Below are positions 42,451 to 52,596 of a DNA stretch of 64,000 nucleotides, one piece after another. A program made the position numbers and the translations under genes. Position 1 is the first letter of the stretch, and each line of letters begins with the position of its first letter. The notes below the pieces were generated by a model. The model saw nothing but the letters and a program-made list of their open reading frames with translations. It had not been told where the DNA came from and did no database searches. Source of the DNA: Streptomyces piniterrae (lineage in GTDB: Bacteria; Actinomycetota; Actinomycetes; Streptomycetales; Streptomycetaceae); the NCBI RefSeq assembly GCF_005048155.1, contig NZ_SUMB01000004.1:124001-188000 (forward strand). The letters run 5' to 3'.

Positions 42451-44156
42451 GGGCTCACCTCGAAGAGAAGGTTGGGGACGTCCACGTACACAGGGCTCTC
42501 GCCGCGCCCGGCGAACCGACTGATCAGGTTCGCCTTGGCGGGCAGCACCGGTCGCTCCAGCAGGTCGGCTGCCGTGTCGGCGCGGCTCGTCGCGAGGCTC
42601 TGGCGTGCCACGCGCCAGAGAAGGGGCTCGTCGGCGTCGGTGTACCGGCCCACCACGCTGATCAGGTGGCCGAGGTGATTGGTCACCGCGTTGTACCTGA
42701 GCCGCAGCCATGCTTCGTCGTGGTCGTAGAGCAACGGGCTGTCCGGGGGTACGACGGTCCCTGGACGGAGCCGTTGCCTGCTCACGCTGGTGCCCTCCAT
42801 GTCCCTGACCCAGTACCGGACGGGCCATCCGCCGTCGGTGTGCAGCAACGAGTTCTGCACATGGGCTTCGAAGCTGACGCCGTCGCGGTCGAAGATCTCC
42901 AGCAGCGGAAGCAGGGAGATGGAGAGGTAGCGGCGCAGCCATTTCGCCACGTGGTCGGCGCCGGAGACCGCGTCGGGGTACGGGGCGCAGCGGCGGATCT
43001 CGTGGATCAGGTCCGGTACATCGCCGTCCCGGTTCTCCAGCAGGCCGGCGAGCACGCGCGGGGCGGCCGCGCCGTCGGTGAACGGGTTTTCCCGATACAG
43101 CACGGAGAATTCCGCGGCGAGGTCGTCACCGATCACAGCGGGGTCCACGGTACGGAATCCGGTTTCGACCAGCACGGAGAATCCAGGGTGGTCCCAGCCG
43201 GGTGCGAGATCGGTGACCAGGACGCCGGCGTCGGTCGCGCGCAGGACATGGGGAACCGGGTTGTTGCGGATGAAGTTGGTGATCCGCACATGCAACGGGA
43301 GCTTGAAGAACGTCGGGAAGGCCGGGTCGCAGACCGTGCGCACCGAGGAGGTCGGGTAGACCTCCGGGCCGAGCGCGCCGAGGGCCACGAGCAGTCCGTC
43401 CCCGACGAGTTGTGCCACCCGGGGCTTGCTCAGCAGGTACTCCGCCTGCCACGGGTGCGCCGGGAGCAGCGCGTGGTCCTGCTCGGCGCCGAGCATCTGC
43501 CTGGCCGCCGCGGTGACCGGAGCGGGAGTCCATGAGCCGGGCGCCACCCTGCGTTCCAGCAGGATCCGCCGGTTCACCGCGAACCAGTGCGGGACGAAGG
43601 CCGCGCCGAGCTCGGGTGCGTAGCGCTCCAGGTCGTCACCGAATCCCTGTGTGCTCTTCGGCGTCGGATGGAAGGGGTGGCCGAACACCAGGGACTGCTC
43701 GGCGTGCCGGCTCATTCCGTACGGGTCGGCCGGGCATGGTCGCCTGTGCCGCAGGTACCGCGAGGTGGCCGCGACGCTGCTCTCGATCCGCTCGGCGAGC
43801 TCGCGCTTGCGGTCGGCGCCGTCGGACGCCTGCGCGAACTCCTTGGCGGCGAGGGCTTGCACCTCGTCGAGCAGCAGCCGCACCACGTCGTCGTGGTCCA
43901 CGGGGACACGTCGTCGGTCCGGTTGCTCGAGCCACACCTGATTGCCGTACTCGTGGTGGCCGAACACGGATCGGTGGCGCACGGCGATGACGACGGCGGA
44001 GCCGGTGGCGGGCAGTTGGATACGACCGAGGTCGTCGCAGGTGGTGCCCAGAGTCGTGCCGGATTCTCGGAGGTAGGTGTTGAGCAGTCGTGTTCGCGCC
44101 GCCTGTTCGGCGCAGGACCGCGCGGCGGTGGTGGTCACGGACTCGGGTGACGTCAT
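42447..44156 (-). CDS. sbnE: IucA/IucC-family NIS synthetase, SbnE-like
   Basis: 569 aa from the ATG at 44156, whose first base pair overlap with the MFS stop (ATGA) marks the true start. Landmarks are FGHPFHPTPKSTQGFGDD (HPxxK), LLPAHPWQAEYLL, FFKLPLHVRITNFIRNN and SFEAHVQNSLLHTDGG. SbnE-type (type A) enzymes condense citrate with L-2,3-diaminopropionate, the first amide of staphyloferrin B. Position in the order A-B-C-D-E matches S. aureus exactly. Confidence 0.87.
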   Translation of the reverse strand: MTSPESVTTTAARSCAEQAARTRLLNTYLRESGTTLGTTCDDLGRIQLPATGSAVVIAVRHRSVFGHHEYGNQVWLEQPDRRRVPVDHDDVVRLLLDEVQALAAKEFAQASDGADRKRELAERIESSVAATSRYLRHRRPCPADPYGMSRHAEQSLVFGHPFHPTPKSTQGFGDDLERYAPELGAAFVPHWFAVNRRILLERRVAPGSWTPAPVTAAARQMLGAEQDHALLPAHPWQAEYLLSKPRVAQLVGDGLLVALGALGPEVYPTSSVRTVCDPAFPTFFKLPLHVRITNFIRNNPVPHVLRATDAGVLVTDLAPGWDHPGFSVLVETGFRTVDPAVIGDDLAAEFSVLYRENPFTDGAAAPRVLAGLLENRDGDVPDLIHEIRRCAPYPDAVSGADHVAKWLRRYLSISLLPLLEIFDRDGVSFEAHVQNSLLHTDGGWPVRYWVRDMEGTSVSRQRLRPGTVVPPDSPLLYDHDEAWLRLRYNAVTNHLGHLISVVGRYTDADEPLLWRVARQSLATSRADTAADLLERPVLPAKANLISRFAGRGESPVYVDVPNLLFEVSP

Positions 44157-45427
44157 GGCTTCACCTCGGGGAGGGCCGGGACGACGGGAGTCGCCGGGGG
44201 ACGAGAGTGGGCCCGCCGTGGGCGCGCGCCGAGTAGGGCGAGGCCCGACGCTGCGACCAGCAGCGTGCCGATGGCGACGAAGGTTCCGGAGAGGGGCAGC
44301 AGTCCGGTGACGAGCGCTCCGAACAGTGGGCCGCACACCTGGCCGATGTCGAGCAGACCGGTGGTGGTGCCGAGCGCGGTTCCGCGGGCCTGTTCGGGCA
44401 TGATCTGGCAGACCACGTACAGCACGGACTGGGCGAGCGCGGCGAAACAGAATCCCTGCACGATCCGCAGCGGCACCAGGAACTCGGGCACCGTGGGGAG
44501 TCCTTGCAGGGCGACGGCGAGTGCGCAGCAGGCGGCGGCGATCGCGAAGCTCACCGGGGCCCCACCGCGGTCGTTGCGCCTGCCCCACCACGGGCCACCG
44601 ATCAGGCACGCGGCCCACATGGTTGCCTGGAGCACGCCCACCCAGACGGTCGCCGAGGACACCGACACCGTGATGCGTTCCACCTGCGGTGCGAAGACGA
44701 TGACCAGTGCGAAGACCGCGGCTTGGCCCAGCATTCCGGCCAGTACGAGCGTGCGGCCGAGTGGATGGGCCGCGATACGGCGGAGCACCTCCCGCAGGGT
44801 GGGCCGCTCGCCGGCTTCCGGCCGGTGCCTTGGGACGGTCCTGCGGTGGGGCAGCATGCTCAGGGCGAGGAGGGCGGCGACGAGCAGCAGGCCCGCCACG
44901 CAGGCGAACAGCGCGCCGTACCCGAAGCGGCCGGCGAGCATGCTGCCGACCAGGGGTCCCAGGAGACATCCGGCGCCGGTGGCCCCGAAGAGGCTGCCCA
45001 GAACGCGCCCACGGCGGTGCGGCGCGGCCAGTGTGCTCGCGTAGGTCGCGGTGGGCCCGACGACCCCTCCGCAGGCGCCTTGCAGGAGTCGGCAGACGAG
45101 GAATTCGCCCGGTGTGTCGGCCAGTGCCATCAGGCCGACTGCCACGGCGAGGCCCGCGTGCGCCCGCACCACCATGGCCTTGTGGCCGTAACGGTCGCCG
45201 ACCATGCCCCACAGCGGTGCGCTGATCAGGTTGGTGACCGCGGGCGCGGCGAGCGAGACGCCGGCCCACCACGCCACCTCGCCTGCGGGCAGTCCCAGGC
45301 CGGCGAGGTAGAACGGCAGCAGCGGAACCACGACGGTGAGCCCCGCGATGGCCGCGAACTGACCGAACCACAGGATCTGGAAGGCCCGCCGGTCGGCAGC
45401 CCGCGATGTGGCAGCGGTGCCCGGCAT
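44153..45427 (-). CDS. sbnD: MFS exporter, SbnD-like (siderophore export)
   Basis: 424 aa from the ATG at 45427. Twelve predicted transmembrane helices; motif A-like GMVGDRYGHKAMVVRAHAGL lies between helices 2 and 3, and a Cys-rich helix (RLLQGACGGVVGPTATYAST) follows. SbnD is the staphyloferrin B exporter in S. aureus. The start is in a TGATG overlap with the upstream synthetase and the stop in an ATGA overlap with the next, so it is translated with the biosynthetic enzymes. Proton-coupled export of the finished siderophore is inferred. Confidence 0.86.
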   Translation of the reverse strand: MPGTAATSRAADRRAFQILWFGQFAAIAGLTVVVPLLPFYLAGLGLPAGEVAWWAGVSLAAPAVTNLISAPLWGMVGDRYGHKAMVVRAHAGLAVAVGLMALADTPGEFLVCRLLQGACGGVVGPTATYASTLAAPHRRGRVLGSLFGATGAGCLLGPLVGSMLAGRFGYGALFACVAGLLLVAALLALSMLPHRRTVPRHRPEAGERPTLREVLRRIAAHPLGRTLVLAGMLGQAAVFALVIVFAPQVERITVSVSSATVWVGVLQATMWAACLIGGPWWGRRNDRGGAPVSFAIAAACCALAVALQGLPTVPEFLVPLRIVQGFCFAALAQSVLYVVCQIMPEQARGTALGTTTGLLDIGQVCGPLFGALVTGLLPLSGTFVAIGTLLVAASGLALLGARPRRAHSRPPATPVVPALPEVKP

Positions 45428-47223
45428 CAGCGCACCACCACGGGGGCCGGGGCCAACGGGTTCGGTACCCGCCCGACGCCTGCCGGCATGCTGACGCCCG
45501 AGGAACGCCCCTGGCGGAGCAGCGGTGCCAGGACCTGCCGGCTGGGCCATTCCTCGGCACTCAGCACCGCGTCGTCGACGAGCGTGGCGACATGCGCGGG
45601 CAGCCGGAGCCGGTTCAGGCAGGCGGTGACACCCGCGCGGAGTTCGGACCAGTAGATCCGCTCGTCGACCCGGTGGTGCCGGGCGAGAGCATCGGCGATG
45701 CCGTACAGGTTCACCTGAAACCCCAGCGTCTGCAGATAGGCGAGCAGGGCCCGGGGGTCGGACAGCGTCAGGGACTGCGGAGCTCCGGGTTTGATGCGGT
45801 ATCCGGGGTCCTTGGTACCCGCCGCGTCCATCCACTCCGGGCAGATCCGCAGTGTGTCGTGGTCCCGGAGGACGAACTGCCGCACCGCGCCTTCGGCCAG
45901 GACGACGACGACGTTCTGCCCGTGCAGTTCCGGCAGGACCCCGTGGCGCAGGAATCCGAGCCCCATCACGCAGAACGCCTCCGCGACGGCGCGGAACAGG
46001 CCGGCCGGCTCGGCGACGTCGAATCCTGCCTCGGTCAGCGCCGGGCCGAGGACGTCCCAGGCGTGCGCCGCCAGGGCGGCCATGGGCAGTACGACTGCAT
46101 CCGGATCGTCGAACAGGTCCGCGGGGCAGCGGCGGATCTGCGCGGCGAGGTGGCCGGGCCGGTCGGCGAACTCGTCGTCAGCGCCCGGACCGCCGCGCCA
46201 GCCACACCATGTCCGCTCGTCGCAGATCCGCACCAGGGAGCCGAGGTCGGGATCGGACCGCAGAAGGGACGCCATGCACTCCTGCGCCCGCTCGCCGTTG
46301 TCCAGGTAGCGGGGTGGCAGGAGCCGGGCAGCGCCCAGGGTGGCGACGCCGAGCGGCAGCTTCAGATGCAGACCCGACTCCGGGGACGTGGTGAGGGTGC
46401 GCAGCGAGGACGTCGGATGGAAACGGCCGAGTCCTCGGCTCAGCGGTACGACCTCCCGGTCCGCCAGCTCCTGCGCGAACTCCCGCGGCAGTACGTGCTC
46501 GAACTGCCATGGATGGACCGGCAGCGGCTGGTACTCCTCCCCGAGGACGCCCGCACGGCGCGCGTCCTCGGCCAGCAGGTCGAGTTCCCGCTCGTTCAGC
46601 AGCAGCTGGGACAGTCCATCCGAGGCGTCGCCGGTGCCGAGCCTGAGGTGGTCGCGCCGCACTGCCACCCAGTCCATGCCCAGCGGTGCCCGGCGCATCG
46701 GTCCGTATCGCCGCAGTTCGGCAGCCGACCAGCCCGACGCCGCCCGTGCCGTCGGATGGAACGGCCGGTTCCTGGTTGCCGCGATCCGCTCGCCCGCCAG
46801 CATGCTGCCGGGCCGGGGCGCAGGGTCGGGCAGTGCGGCCCAACCGCTCAGCGTCACCGCCGTGTGGTCGACGGCGGCGCGAAGGTCCGCGGCGGCCTCC
46901 GCGGTCCGTACACCGGTCCCTCCGTGCTCGGCGTGGAGGGCGGTGAGGATTTCGCTCGGGGTGAGGGACCTTGGCCTGCCATCCGTACCGATATGCCAGA
47001 CCGGCCCGCGGGAGAGGCGATGGAGCTGCAGCGCGCCACCGGGGCGGCCGCGGAAGACGAACGCCCCCATGCGGCACCAGTGTTCGCCGTCACCGAGATC
47101 CGCCCCGTGCACCGGAGGCCGATCGGCGACCGTGATCGTGTCGGCGATCCCGGCCACGTTCTCCTGCAGCAGCGTGTCGACGAGATCGCGCAGTATCAGT
47201 TCGGTCGGGTCCGGGTGAGTCAT
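45427..47223 (-). CDS. sbnC: IucA/IucC-family NIS synthetase, SbnC-like
   Basis: 598 aa. The domain is complete but more diverged: NRPFHPTARAASGWS (HPxxR/K), LPVHPWQFEHVLPRE, LHLKLPLGVATLGAARL and PELHGQNVVVVL. SbnC (type B) attaches alpha-ketoglutarate to complete staphyloferrin B. ATG at 47223 is 12 bp after the upstream stop. A third NIS enzyme with SbnE and SbnF is what distinguishes staphyloferrin B from two-synthetase citrate siderophores. Assignment rests on order and the type-B-like sequence. Confidence 0.86.
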   Translation of the reverse strand: MTHPDPTELILRDLVDTLLQENVAGIADTITVADRPPVHGADLGDGEHWCRMGAFVFRGRPGGALQLHRLSRGPVWHIGTDGRPRSLTPSEILTALHAEHGGTGVRTAEAAADLRAAVDHTAVTLSGWAALPDPAPRPGSMLAGERIAATRNRPFHPTARAASGWSAAELRRYGPMRRAPLGMDWVAVRRDHLRLGTGDASDGLSQLLLNERELDLLAEDARRAGVLGEEYQPLPVHPWQFEHVLPREFAQELADREVVPLSRGLGRFHPTSSLRTLTTSPESGLHLKLPLGVATLGAARLLPPRYLDNGERAQECMASLLRSDPDLGSLVRICDERTWCGWRGGPGADDEFADRPGHLAAQIRRCPADLFDDPDAVVLPMAALAAHAWDVLGPALTEAGFDVAEPAGLFRAVAEAFCVMGLGFLRHGVLPELHGQNVVVVLAEGAVRQFVLRDHDTLRICPEWMDAAGTKDPGYRIKPGAPQSLTLSDPRALLAYLQTLGFQVNLYGIADALARHHRVDERIYWSELRAGVTACLNRLRLPAHVATLVDDAVLSAEEWPSRQVLAPLLRQGRSSGVSMPAGVGRVPNPLAPAPVVVR

Positions 47224-47235
47224 CGGCCGCGCACC

Positions 47236-48276
47236 TCAGTAGAGGTCCAGCCAGGTACCCACCCCTTCGCCGAGTGCTCGCCGGTACACCTCGGCGGCGC
47301 AGGCGATGTCCTCGACGGCCATGCCCATGGGGTTGAGCACGATGACCTCGTCGTCGGTCTCGCGCCCCGGACGCGATCCCGCCAGGATCTCGCCGAGCTC
47401 GGCGTGCAGCCGCTCGCGCGAGAACTTTCCTTCGAGCACCAGTTGGTTGATGATCTTCTTCTCGCGGTTGCTCTGCTCCCAGTCGTCGACGACCACCTTG
47501 TCCGCCGTGAGGAAGACGTCCTTGTGGACGTCCATGATGGACACGTTGGACAGGAAGGCCCCACGTTTGAGCCAGCCGGCCTCGATGTAGGGCTGGTCCG
47601 TCACGGTGCAGGGGACGATGAGGTCGGCTGCGCGCACCGCCTGCTCGGCGCTGTCGGCCACCGTCACGGTGATCTTCGGGTACTCCGCAGTGATACGAGC
47701 CACCAGTGCGTCGGCGGCTTCCCGCCGCCAGTCGTAAAGGTGCACCGTGGAGACGTGGCCGAACTGCTGCAGCAGGGCGGTGATCTGGGCGGTGCCGATC
47801 ACACCGCAGCCGATCAGCGCGACATCGGTGAAACCGTTCCGCGCCAGATGCCGGGCCGCGAGAATCGTCACCGCGGCGGTCCGCCACGCGCTGATCAGTC
47901 CCCCTTCGAGGATGGCGATCGGGTAGTTCGTGGCGGGGTCGTTCAGCACGGTCACCGCGCTGGCGCGCTCCAGACCCACGCGCTCCGGGTTGTCGTGCTT
48001 GCTGCCGACCCACTTGAGGCCGGATATCCCCGGCCCCTCCCCCACATGGGCGGGCATCGCGATGATCCGGTCGGCGATGTGCCCCTCCTTGCCGTGCACC
48101 CTCAGGTACGGCTTGAGCGGCTGAATCGTCCTGCCCTCGGCGTGCAGCACCAAAGCGTTTGCCAGGGCCTGGAGATAGAGGTCGCAGCGGTCGCCACCGA
48201 CCGCGGAGATGTCGCTGCGGCTCAGGTAGAGGATGCGCGGCTTGCCTGCGTCAGCCGGCGTCGTGGAGGCGGGCAT
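47236..48276 (-). CDS. sbnB: SbnB-like N-(amino-carboxyethyl)-glutamate dehydrogenase
   Basis: 346 aa of the ornithine-cyclodeaminase/mu-crystallin family. The NAD-binding Rossmann motif is VALIGCGVIGTAQITALLQQ; the active-site region contains RIIAMPAHVGE and GLKWVGSKHDNPE with the substrate Lys, and LNPMGMAVEDIA near the C-terminus. In S. aureus SbnB oxidises the SbnA product to L-2,3-diaminopropionate plus alpha-ketoglutarate, supplying two staphyloferrin B building blocks. AAGGAG precedes the ATG at 48276. Follows sbnA by 54 bp. Confidence 0.9.
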   Translation of the reverse strand: MPASTTPADAGKPRILYLSRSDISAVGGDRCDLYLQALANALVLHAEGRTIQPLKPYLRVHGKEGHIADRIIAMPAHVGEGPGISGLKWVGSKHDNPERVGLERASAVTVLNDPATNYPIAILEGGLISAWRTAAVTILAARHLARNGFTDVALIGCGVIGTAQITALLQQFGHVSTVHLYDWRREAADALVARITAEYPKITVTVADSAEQAVRAADLIVPCTVTDQPYIEAGWLKRGAFLSNVSIMDVHKDVFLTADKVVVDDWEQSNREKKIINQLVLEGKFSRERLHAELGEILAGSRPGRETDDEVIVLNPMGMAVEDIACAAEVYRRALGEGVGTWLDLY

Positions 48277-48330
48277 GAAGCTCCTTCGATGCGGTGTTGG
48301 TGGCGCGTTCGGCGTCGTGCTGACAGGTCG

Positions 48331-49359
48331 TCAGTGGGCTGCTGCCGTCGCCCTTGTCCGGCCGGCACGCATCCGCTCCAGCCAGTCGTCGTCGTAGACG
48401 AGGTCGAGGTAGCGGTCACCGCGGTCGGGGAAGATCGCCAGCACTCGGCTGGGCGAGGCCAGTCGGGAGCGGGTTCGCCGGATCGCCGCGACCACCGCGC
48501 CGCTCGATCCACCGGCGAAGATTCCTTCCGCGGCGAGCAGGTCGCGACAGCATTCGGCGGCCTCCACGTCGTCGACACGGACGACGTGGTCGATCTCGTC
48601 GGGCCGGAGCAGCTCCGGGACGCGGCTCGACCCGATGCCCGGTATCTCCCGGCGAGCGGGCGGGCCGCCGAAGATCACCGAGCCGACCGCGTCGACCGCG
48701 ATGACGCGGAGGGCGGGGAAGCGTTCCCGGAGCCGGCGGGAGCAGCCCAGGATGCTGCCGGTGGTGCTCACCGGGGCGAACAGGTACGACGGCGGCCGGA
48801 CCAGCTGTTCGACGAGTTCGGCTCCGGTGCCGTGGTAGAAGGCTTGCCAGTTACGGTCGTTGGCGTACTGGTTGATCCAGATCGCGCCGGGCAGCTCGGC
48901 CAGCAGTTCCTTGACGCGGCGGATCCTGGTGTGCAGGTAGCCGCCCGCCGCGTCCGGTTCGGAGGCGATCTCGACGGTCGCGCCGAGGTGGCGCAGCAGC
49001 GTGAGGTTGGCGCTGGTCGTCTTGGGGTCGACGACACAGATGAACCGCAACCCGTGGACGCGGGCGGCCATCGCCAGAGCGATGCCGAAGTTGCCGGAGC
49101 TGCTCTCCACCACCGTGCTGCCCGGACTGATGGATCCCTCGGCCAGCCCCGCTTCGACGATGTGGCGTGCCGACCGGTCCTTCATACTGCCGCCGGGGTT
49201 CATCAACTCCAGTTTGGCCAGCACCTCTAAGCCGGGTTCGGGGAAGAGCCGTCGCAGGGCGACGACCGGAGTGTTGCCCACGCAGTCGAACACGGACTCA
49301 CGAACCGACTCACGCACGGGAGATGGGCGGGCGGTATCGATGGCTGCTTCGGCAGGCAC
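48331..49359 (-). CDS. sbnA: SbnA-like PLP-dependent synthase (cysteine-synthase family)
   Basis: 342 aa from the GTG at 49359, chosen for GAGGGAGC upstream rather than the longer frame from 49413. Fold II PLP enzyme: Schiff-base lysine in GGSMKDRSARHIV, SSGNFGIALAMAA (cofactor/substrate loop), phosphate-binding VSTTGSILG and AGGSSGAVVAAIR. SbnA condenses O-phospho-L-serine with glutamate to N-(amino-carboxyethyl)-glutamate. It is the first gene of the operon, directly behind the iron-box promoter. A duplicated VRES motif precedes the catalytic domain. Confidence 0.88.
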   Translation of the reverse strand: MPAEAAIDTARPSPVRESVRESVFDCVGNTPVVALRRLFPEPGLEVLAKLELMNPGGSMKDRSARHIVEAGLAEGSISPGSTVVESSSGNFGIALAMAARVHGLRFICVVDPKTTSANLTLLRHLGATVEIASEPDAAGGYLHTRIRRVKELLAELPGAIWINQYANDRNWQAFYHGTGAELVEQLVRPPSYLFAPVSTTGSILGCSRRLRERFPALRVIAVDAVGSVIFGGPPARREIPGIGSSRVPELLRPDEIDHVVRVDDVEAAECCRDLLAAEGIFAGGSSGAVVAAIRRTRSRLASPSRVLAIFPDRGDRYLDLVYDDDWLERMRAGRTRATAAAH

Positions 49360-49431
49360 GGTGCTCCCTCGAGTCACTGCCCCGGATCGGAGCGGAAGTC
49401 GATGCACGAACAAGTTGACGAGCCCGCAAGC

Positions 49432-49460
49432 AAGGTAAGGCTGACCTTAACTACTGTCAA
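49432..49460 (-). promoter_or_regulatory. iron-box promoter of the siderophore operon
   Basis: On the minus strand TTGACA (49460-49455) and TACCTT (49437-49432) are separated by 17 bp. The DmdR/DtxR-type box AGGTAAGGCTGACCT (49433-49447) covers the -10 and the 3' part of the spacer; it differs from the 15-mer core consensus at one position. Iron-loaded DmdR1 should repress sbnA-H here. Confidence 0.85.
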
Positions 49461-49502
49461 CACGATCCGCATCGAACTGATTACTCTGTGGTAGGGGGTT
49501 AC

Positions 49503-49533
49503 GGGCGAACTTAGGGATGCCTTACATTCGCCC
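49503..49533 (+). promoter_or_regulatory. nested dyad directly before the importer operon
   Basis: GGGCGAA (49503-49509) and TTCGCCC (49527-49533) enclose TTAGG-GATG-CCTTA (49511-49524). The inner part resembles a degenerate iron box; the whole ends two bases before the ATG at 49536, so it could be an operator or an mRNA hairpin near the start codon. No Shine-Dalgarno is otherwise visible. Confidence 0.55.
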
Positions 49534-49535
49534 GC

Positions 49536-50558
49536 ATGCCTACGCCGAGCAATTCGCCGCAAATTCGGCTTGCCGTCGGTGCGTTAGCCGTTCTTACCCT
49601 GCTCGCCGTCACCATCGCTTTCGGTCTCTCCGTGGGCAGCCGCGCCCTGTCTCTCTCCGAGGTGCTCGATGCCCTGGCCGTGCACCGCGAGACGGACGCG
49701 TCGATCATCGTGTGGGAGCAACGGATGCCCCGCACTCTTCTCGGCGTGCTCGTCGGCGCCGCACTGGGTGTCGGCGGAGCACTGGCCCAGGGGATCACCC
49801 GCAACCCGCTGGCCGATCCTGCCCTCATCGGCGTCTCGTCCGGCGCGGCCCTGGCCATCGTCCTCGGGTCGTTCGTCTTCGGGGTGAGTTCACTCGCGCC
49901 CCAGATCGCGCTCGCGGCGGTCGGCGCCGCTGTGGTGGGAGGAGCCGTGCTGTCCCTTGCCGGGTACGGGCGCGGCGGGATGGCGCCGACGTCGCTGGCT
50001 CTCGTCGGTCTGTCCATGTCGGCGCTGATCGTCGCGGTCATCTCCGTGCTGGTCCTGCTGGACGCGCAGACCCTCGACGAGTACCGGTACTGGCTCGTCG
50101 GTGCGCTGGCGGGCAAGGGGACTCCCACGCTGGCCGTCGTCGCCCCGGTGATCCTCGCGGGGCTGTCGACGACCCTGCTTGCCGTACGCGGCCTGGACGC
50201 CCTCGCGTTGGGCGAGGACGTGGCGCGCGGCCTCGGCGTCAGCGTCAGCCGGGCACGACTGCTCGCCGGGTTCGGCGTCGTCCTGCTGACCTCCACCGCA
50301 GTGGCCGCCGCGGGCCCCATCAGCTTCGTCGGACTGGTCGTTCCGCATGTCGCACGCGCCATCACGGGCCCCCGGCACGGATGGCTGCTGCCCTACGCGG
50401 CCCTGCTCGGCGCGAGCCTCCTGGTGACGGCCGACGTGGTCGGCCGGGTGGTGGTCCGTCCGGCCGAGCTCCAGGTGGGCGTGGTCACCGCATTGGTCGG
50501 CGCGCCTCTCGTCCTCCTCCTGCTGAGGAAGTCCAAGGTGACGGGGGCGGGAGCATGA
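49536..50558 (+). CDS. FecCD-family ferric-siderophore permease, first subunit
   Basis: 340 aa with about nine to ten transmembrane helices. FecCD features: RMPRTLLGVLVGAALGVGGA, QGITRNPLADPALIGVSSGA and the coupling/loop segments AAAGPISFVGLVVPHVAR and LPYAALLGASLLVTADVVGR. It forms the BtuC-like transmembrane part of a siderophore importer with the next subunit. Overlaps the second permease (ATGA at 50555). Divergent from sbnA with 176 bp between starts. Import of the ferric form of the siderophore made by the divergent operon is the natural inference. Confidence 0.92.
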   Translation: MPTPSNSPQIRLAVGALAVLTLLAVTIAFGLSVGSRALSLSEVLDALAVHRETDASIIVWEQRMPRTLLGVLVGAALGVGGALAQGITRNPLADPALIGVSSGAALAIVLGSFVFGVSSLAPQIALAAVGAAVVGGAVLSLAGYGRGGMAPTSLALVGLSMSALIVAVISVLVLLDAQTLDEYRYWLVGALAGKGTPTLAVVAPVILAGLSTTLLAVRGLDALALGEDVARGLGVSVSRARLLAGFGVVLLTSTAVAAAGPISFVGLVVPHVARAITGPRHGWLLPYAALLGASLLVTADVVGRVVVRPAELQVGVVTALVGAPLVLLLLRKSKVTGAGA

Positions 50559-51672
50559 GCACGCGCGAGGTCGTACTCACCCGCTCCGGCCCGTCATGGG
50601 TGGCCCGGGTCCGCCGGGGCTCGGCGAGCGTGCTGTTCCGTCCCCGCGCAGTTGGCGTCTCGCTCGCGTTGTTCGCGTTGGTGCTGGTCCTGTTCTGCGC
50701 CGGCGTCGCCGCCGGCACCCGAGTGATCCCGCTCGACGATGTGCTGTCGGGCCTGGCCGGCCGCGCCGATCACACCACCGTCCTGACGGTGCAACAGTTC
50801 CGTCTGCCGCGCGTGATGGTGGCGGTGATGGTCGGTGCCGCTCTGGGCCTGTCCGGAGCCGTGGTGCAAGCGGTCACACGTAATCCGATCGCGGCACCGG
50901 ACGTGCTCGGCGTGACCGCGGGAGCCAGTTTCGGCGGCGTGCTGGTGCTGCTCGCCCTCGGCGGAACCACCTTCGGGTACGGCGGCGCGGCGGCCGAACT
51001 GTCGCAGATCGCCGTGCCGTTGGGGGCGATCGCCGGCGCGTTTGTCGCCGCGGCGATCGTCCTCGTGGTCGGTGGGTCCCACGGTGGCGTCGGCACCCAC
51101 CGGACGTTCAGCACGCAGCGGGTCGTGCTGGTCGGGATCATCTGCCACGCCGCGTTCATCGGCCTGGTCCACTGGGGACTGGCCACCGGCGACGTCGACC
51201 AGGCGGCCAAAGCGGCGGTCTGGCTGGTGGGCAGCCTGCATGGTCGCGGTTGGGAGCATGTGACCGGGGTCGCGACAGCGCTGCTCGTGCTGCTCCCGAT
51301 CGCCCTGCTGCTGGGCAGGCGGCTGAACGCGCTGGCTCTCGGCGAGCCGTCCGCGGCGACCCTCGGCGTACCGGTCGCGCGCACCCAAGTCGGGCTGTTC
51401 GTCGTCGCGTTCGCGCTCACGGGAACGGCTGCCGCGGCCGCCGGCCCGGTCGACTTCGTGGCCCTGCTCGCCCCGCAGATCGCCAAGCGACTGGTGCGTA
51501 CGCCCGGCGTGCCTCTGGTCGCATCCGCGCTGACCGGTTCGGCCATGGTGCTCGCCGCCGATCTGCTGGCACGCCTGGCCATCCCCGGCGTCGAACTCCC
51601 CGTCGGCGCGGTGACCGCCCTCGTAGGAGCGCCGTATCTGCTGTGGCTCGTCATACGTTCAGGAGGCACGCG

Positions 51673-51676
<4 letters not shown>
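50555..51676 (+). CDS. FecCD-family ferric-siderophore permease, second subunit
   Basis: 373 aa. After a ~35-residue polar N-terminus come the FecCD helices; conserved stretches include RLPRVMVAVMVGAALGLSGA, VQAVTRNPIAAPDVLGVTAG and AAAGPVDFVALLAPQIAKRL. Its start is coupled to the stop of the first permease and its stop to the ATPase start (ATGA at 51673). Two different permease subunits plus one ATPase imply a heterodimeric importer. Confidence 0.92.
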
Positions 51677-52512
<836 letters not shown>

Positions 52513-52561
52513 GCGAAACGTCTATCCACCGTCACTGAAGCGGAGTACAGTCCTCCGAAAG

Positions 52562-52580
52562 TGAGGATTGCCTTACCTAA
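52562..52580 (+). promoter_or_regulatory. iron box before the binding-protein gene
   Basis: TGAGGATTGCCTTACCTAA matches the DmdR/DtxR consensus TWAGGTWAGSCTWACCTWA at 16 of 19 positions. It lies 17 bp before the lipoprotein GTG and after the ATPase stop, so the binding-protein gene can have its own iron-regulated promoter. Confidence 0.75.
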
Positions 52581-52596
52581 TTTAAGGAGGCATTTC

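Noticed and set aside
44157..45560. Upstream extension of the sbnE-like frame to 45560
   Set aside because: The extension has no similarity and overlaps the whole MFS gene; the ATGA overlap marks the true start at 44156.
45406..49230. 1274-codon plus-strand open frame opposite the sbn genes
   Set aside because: Typical GC-rich antisense frame; no recognisable domain, and the minus strand carries sbnC, B and A.
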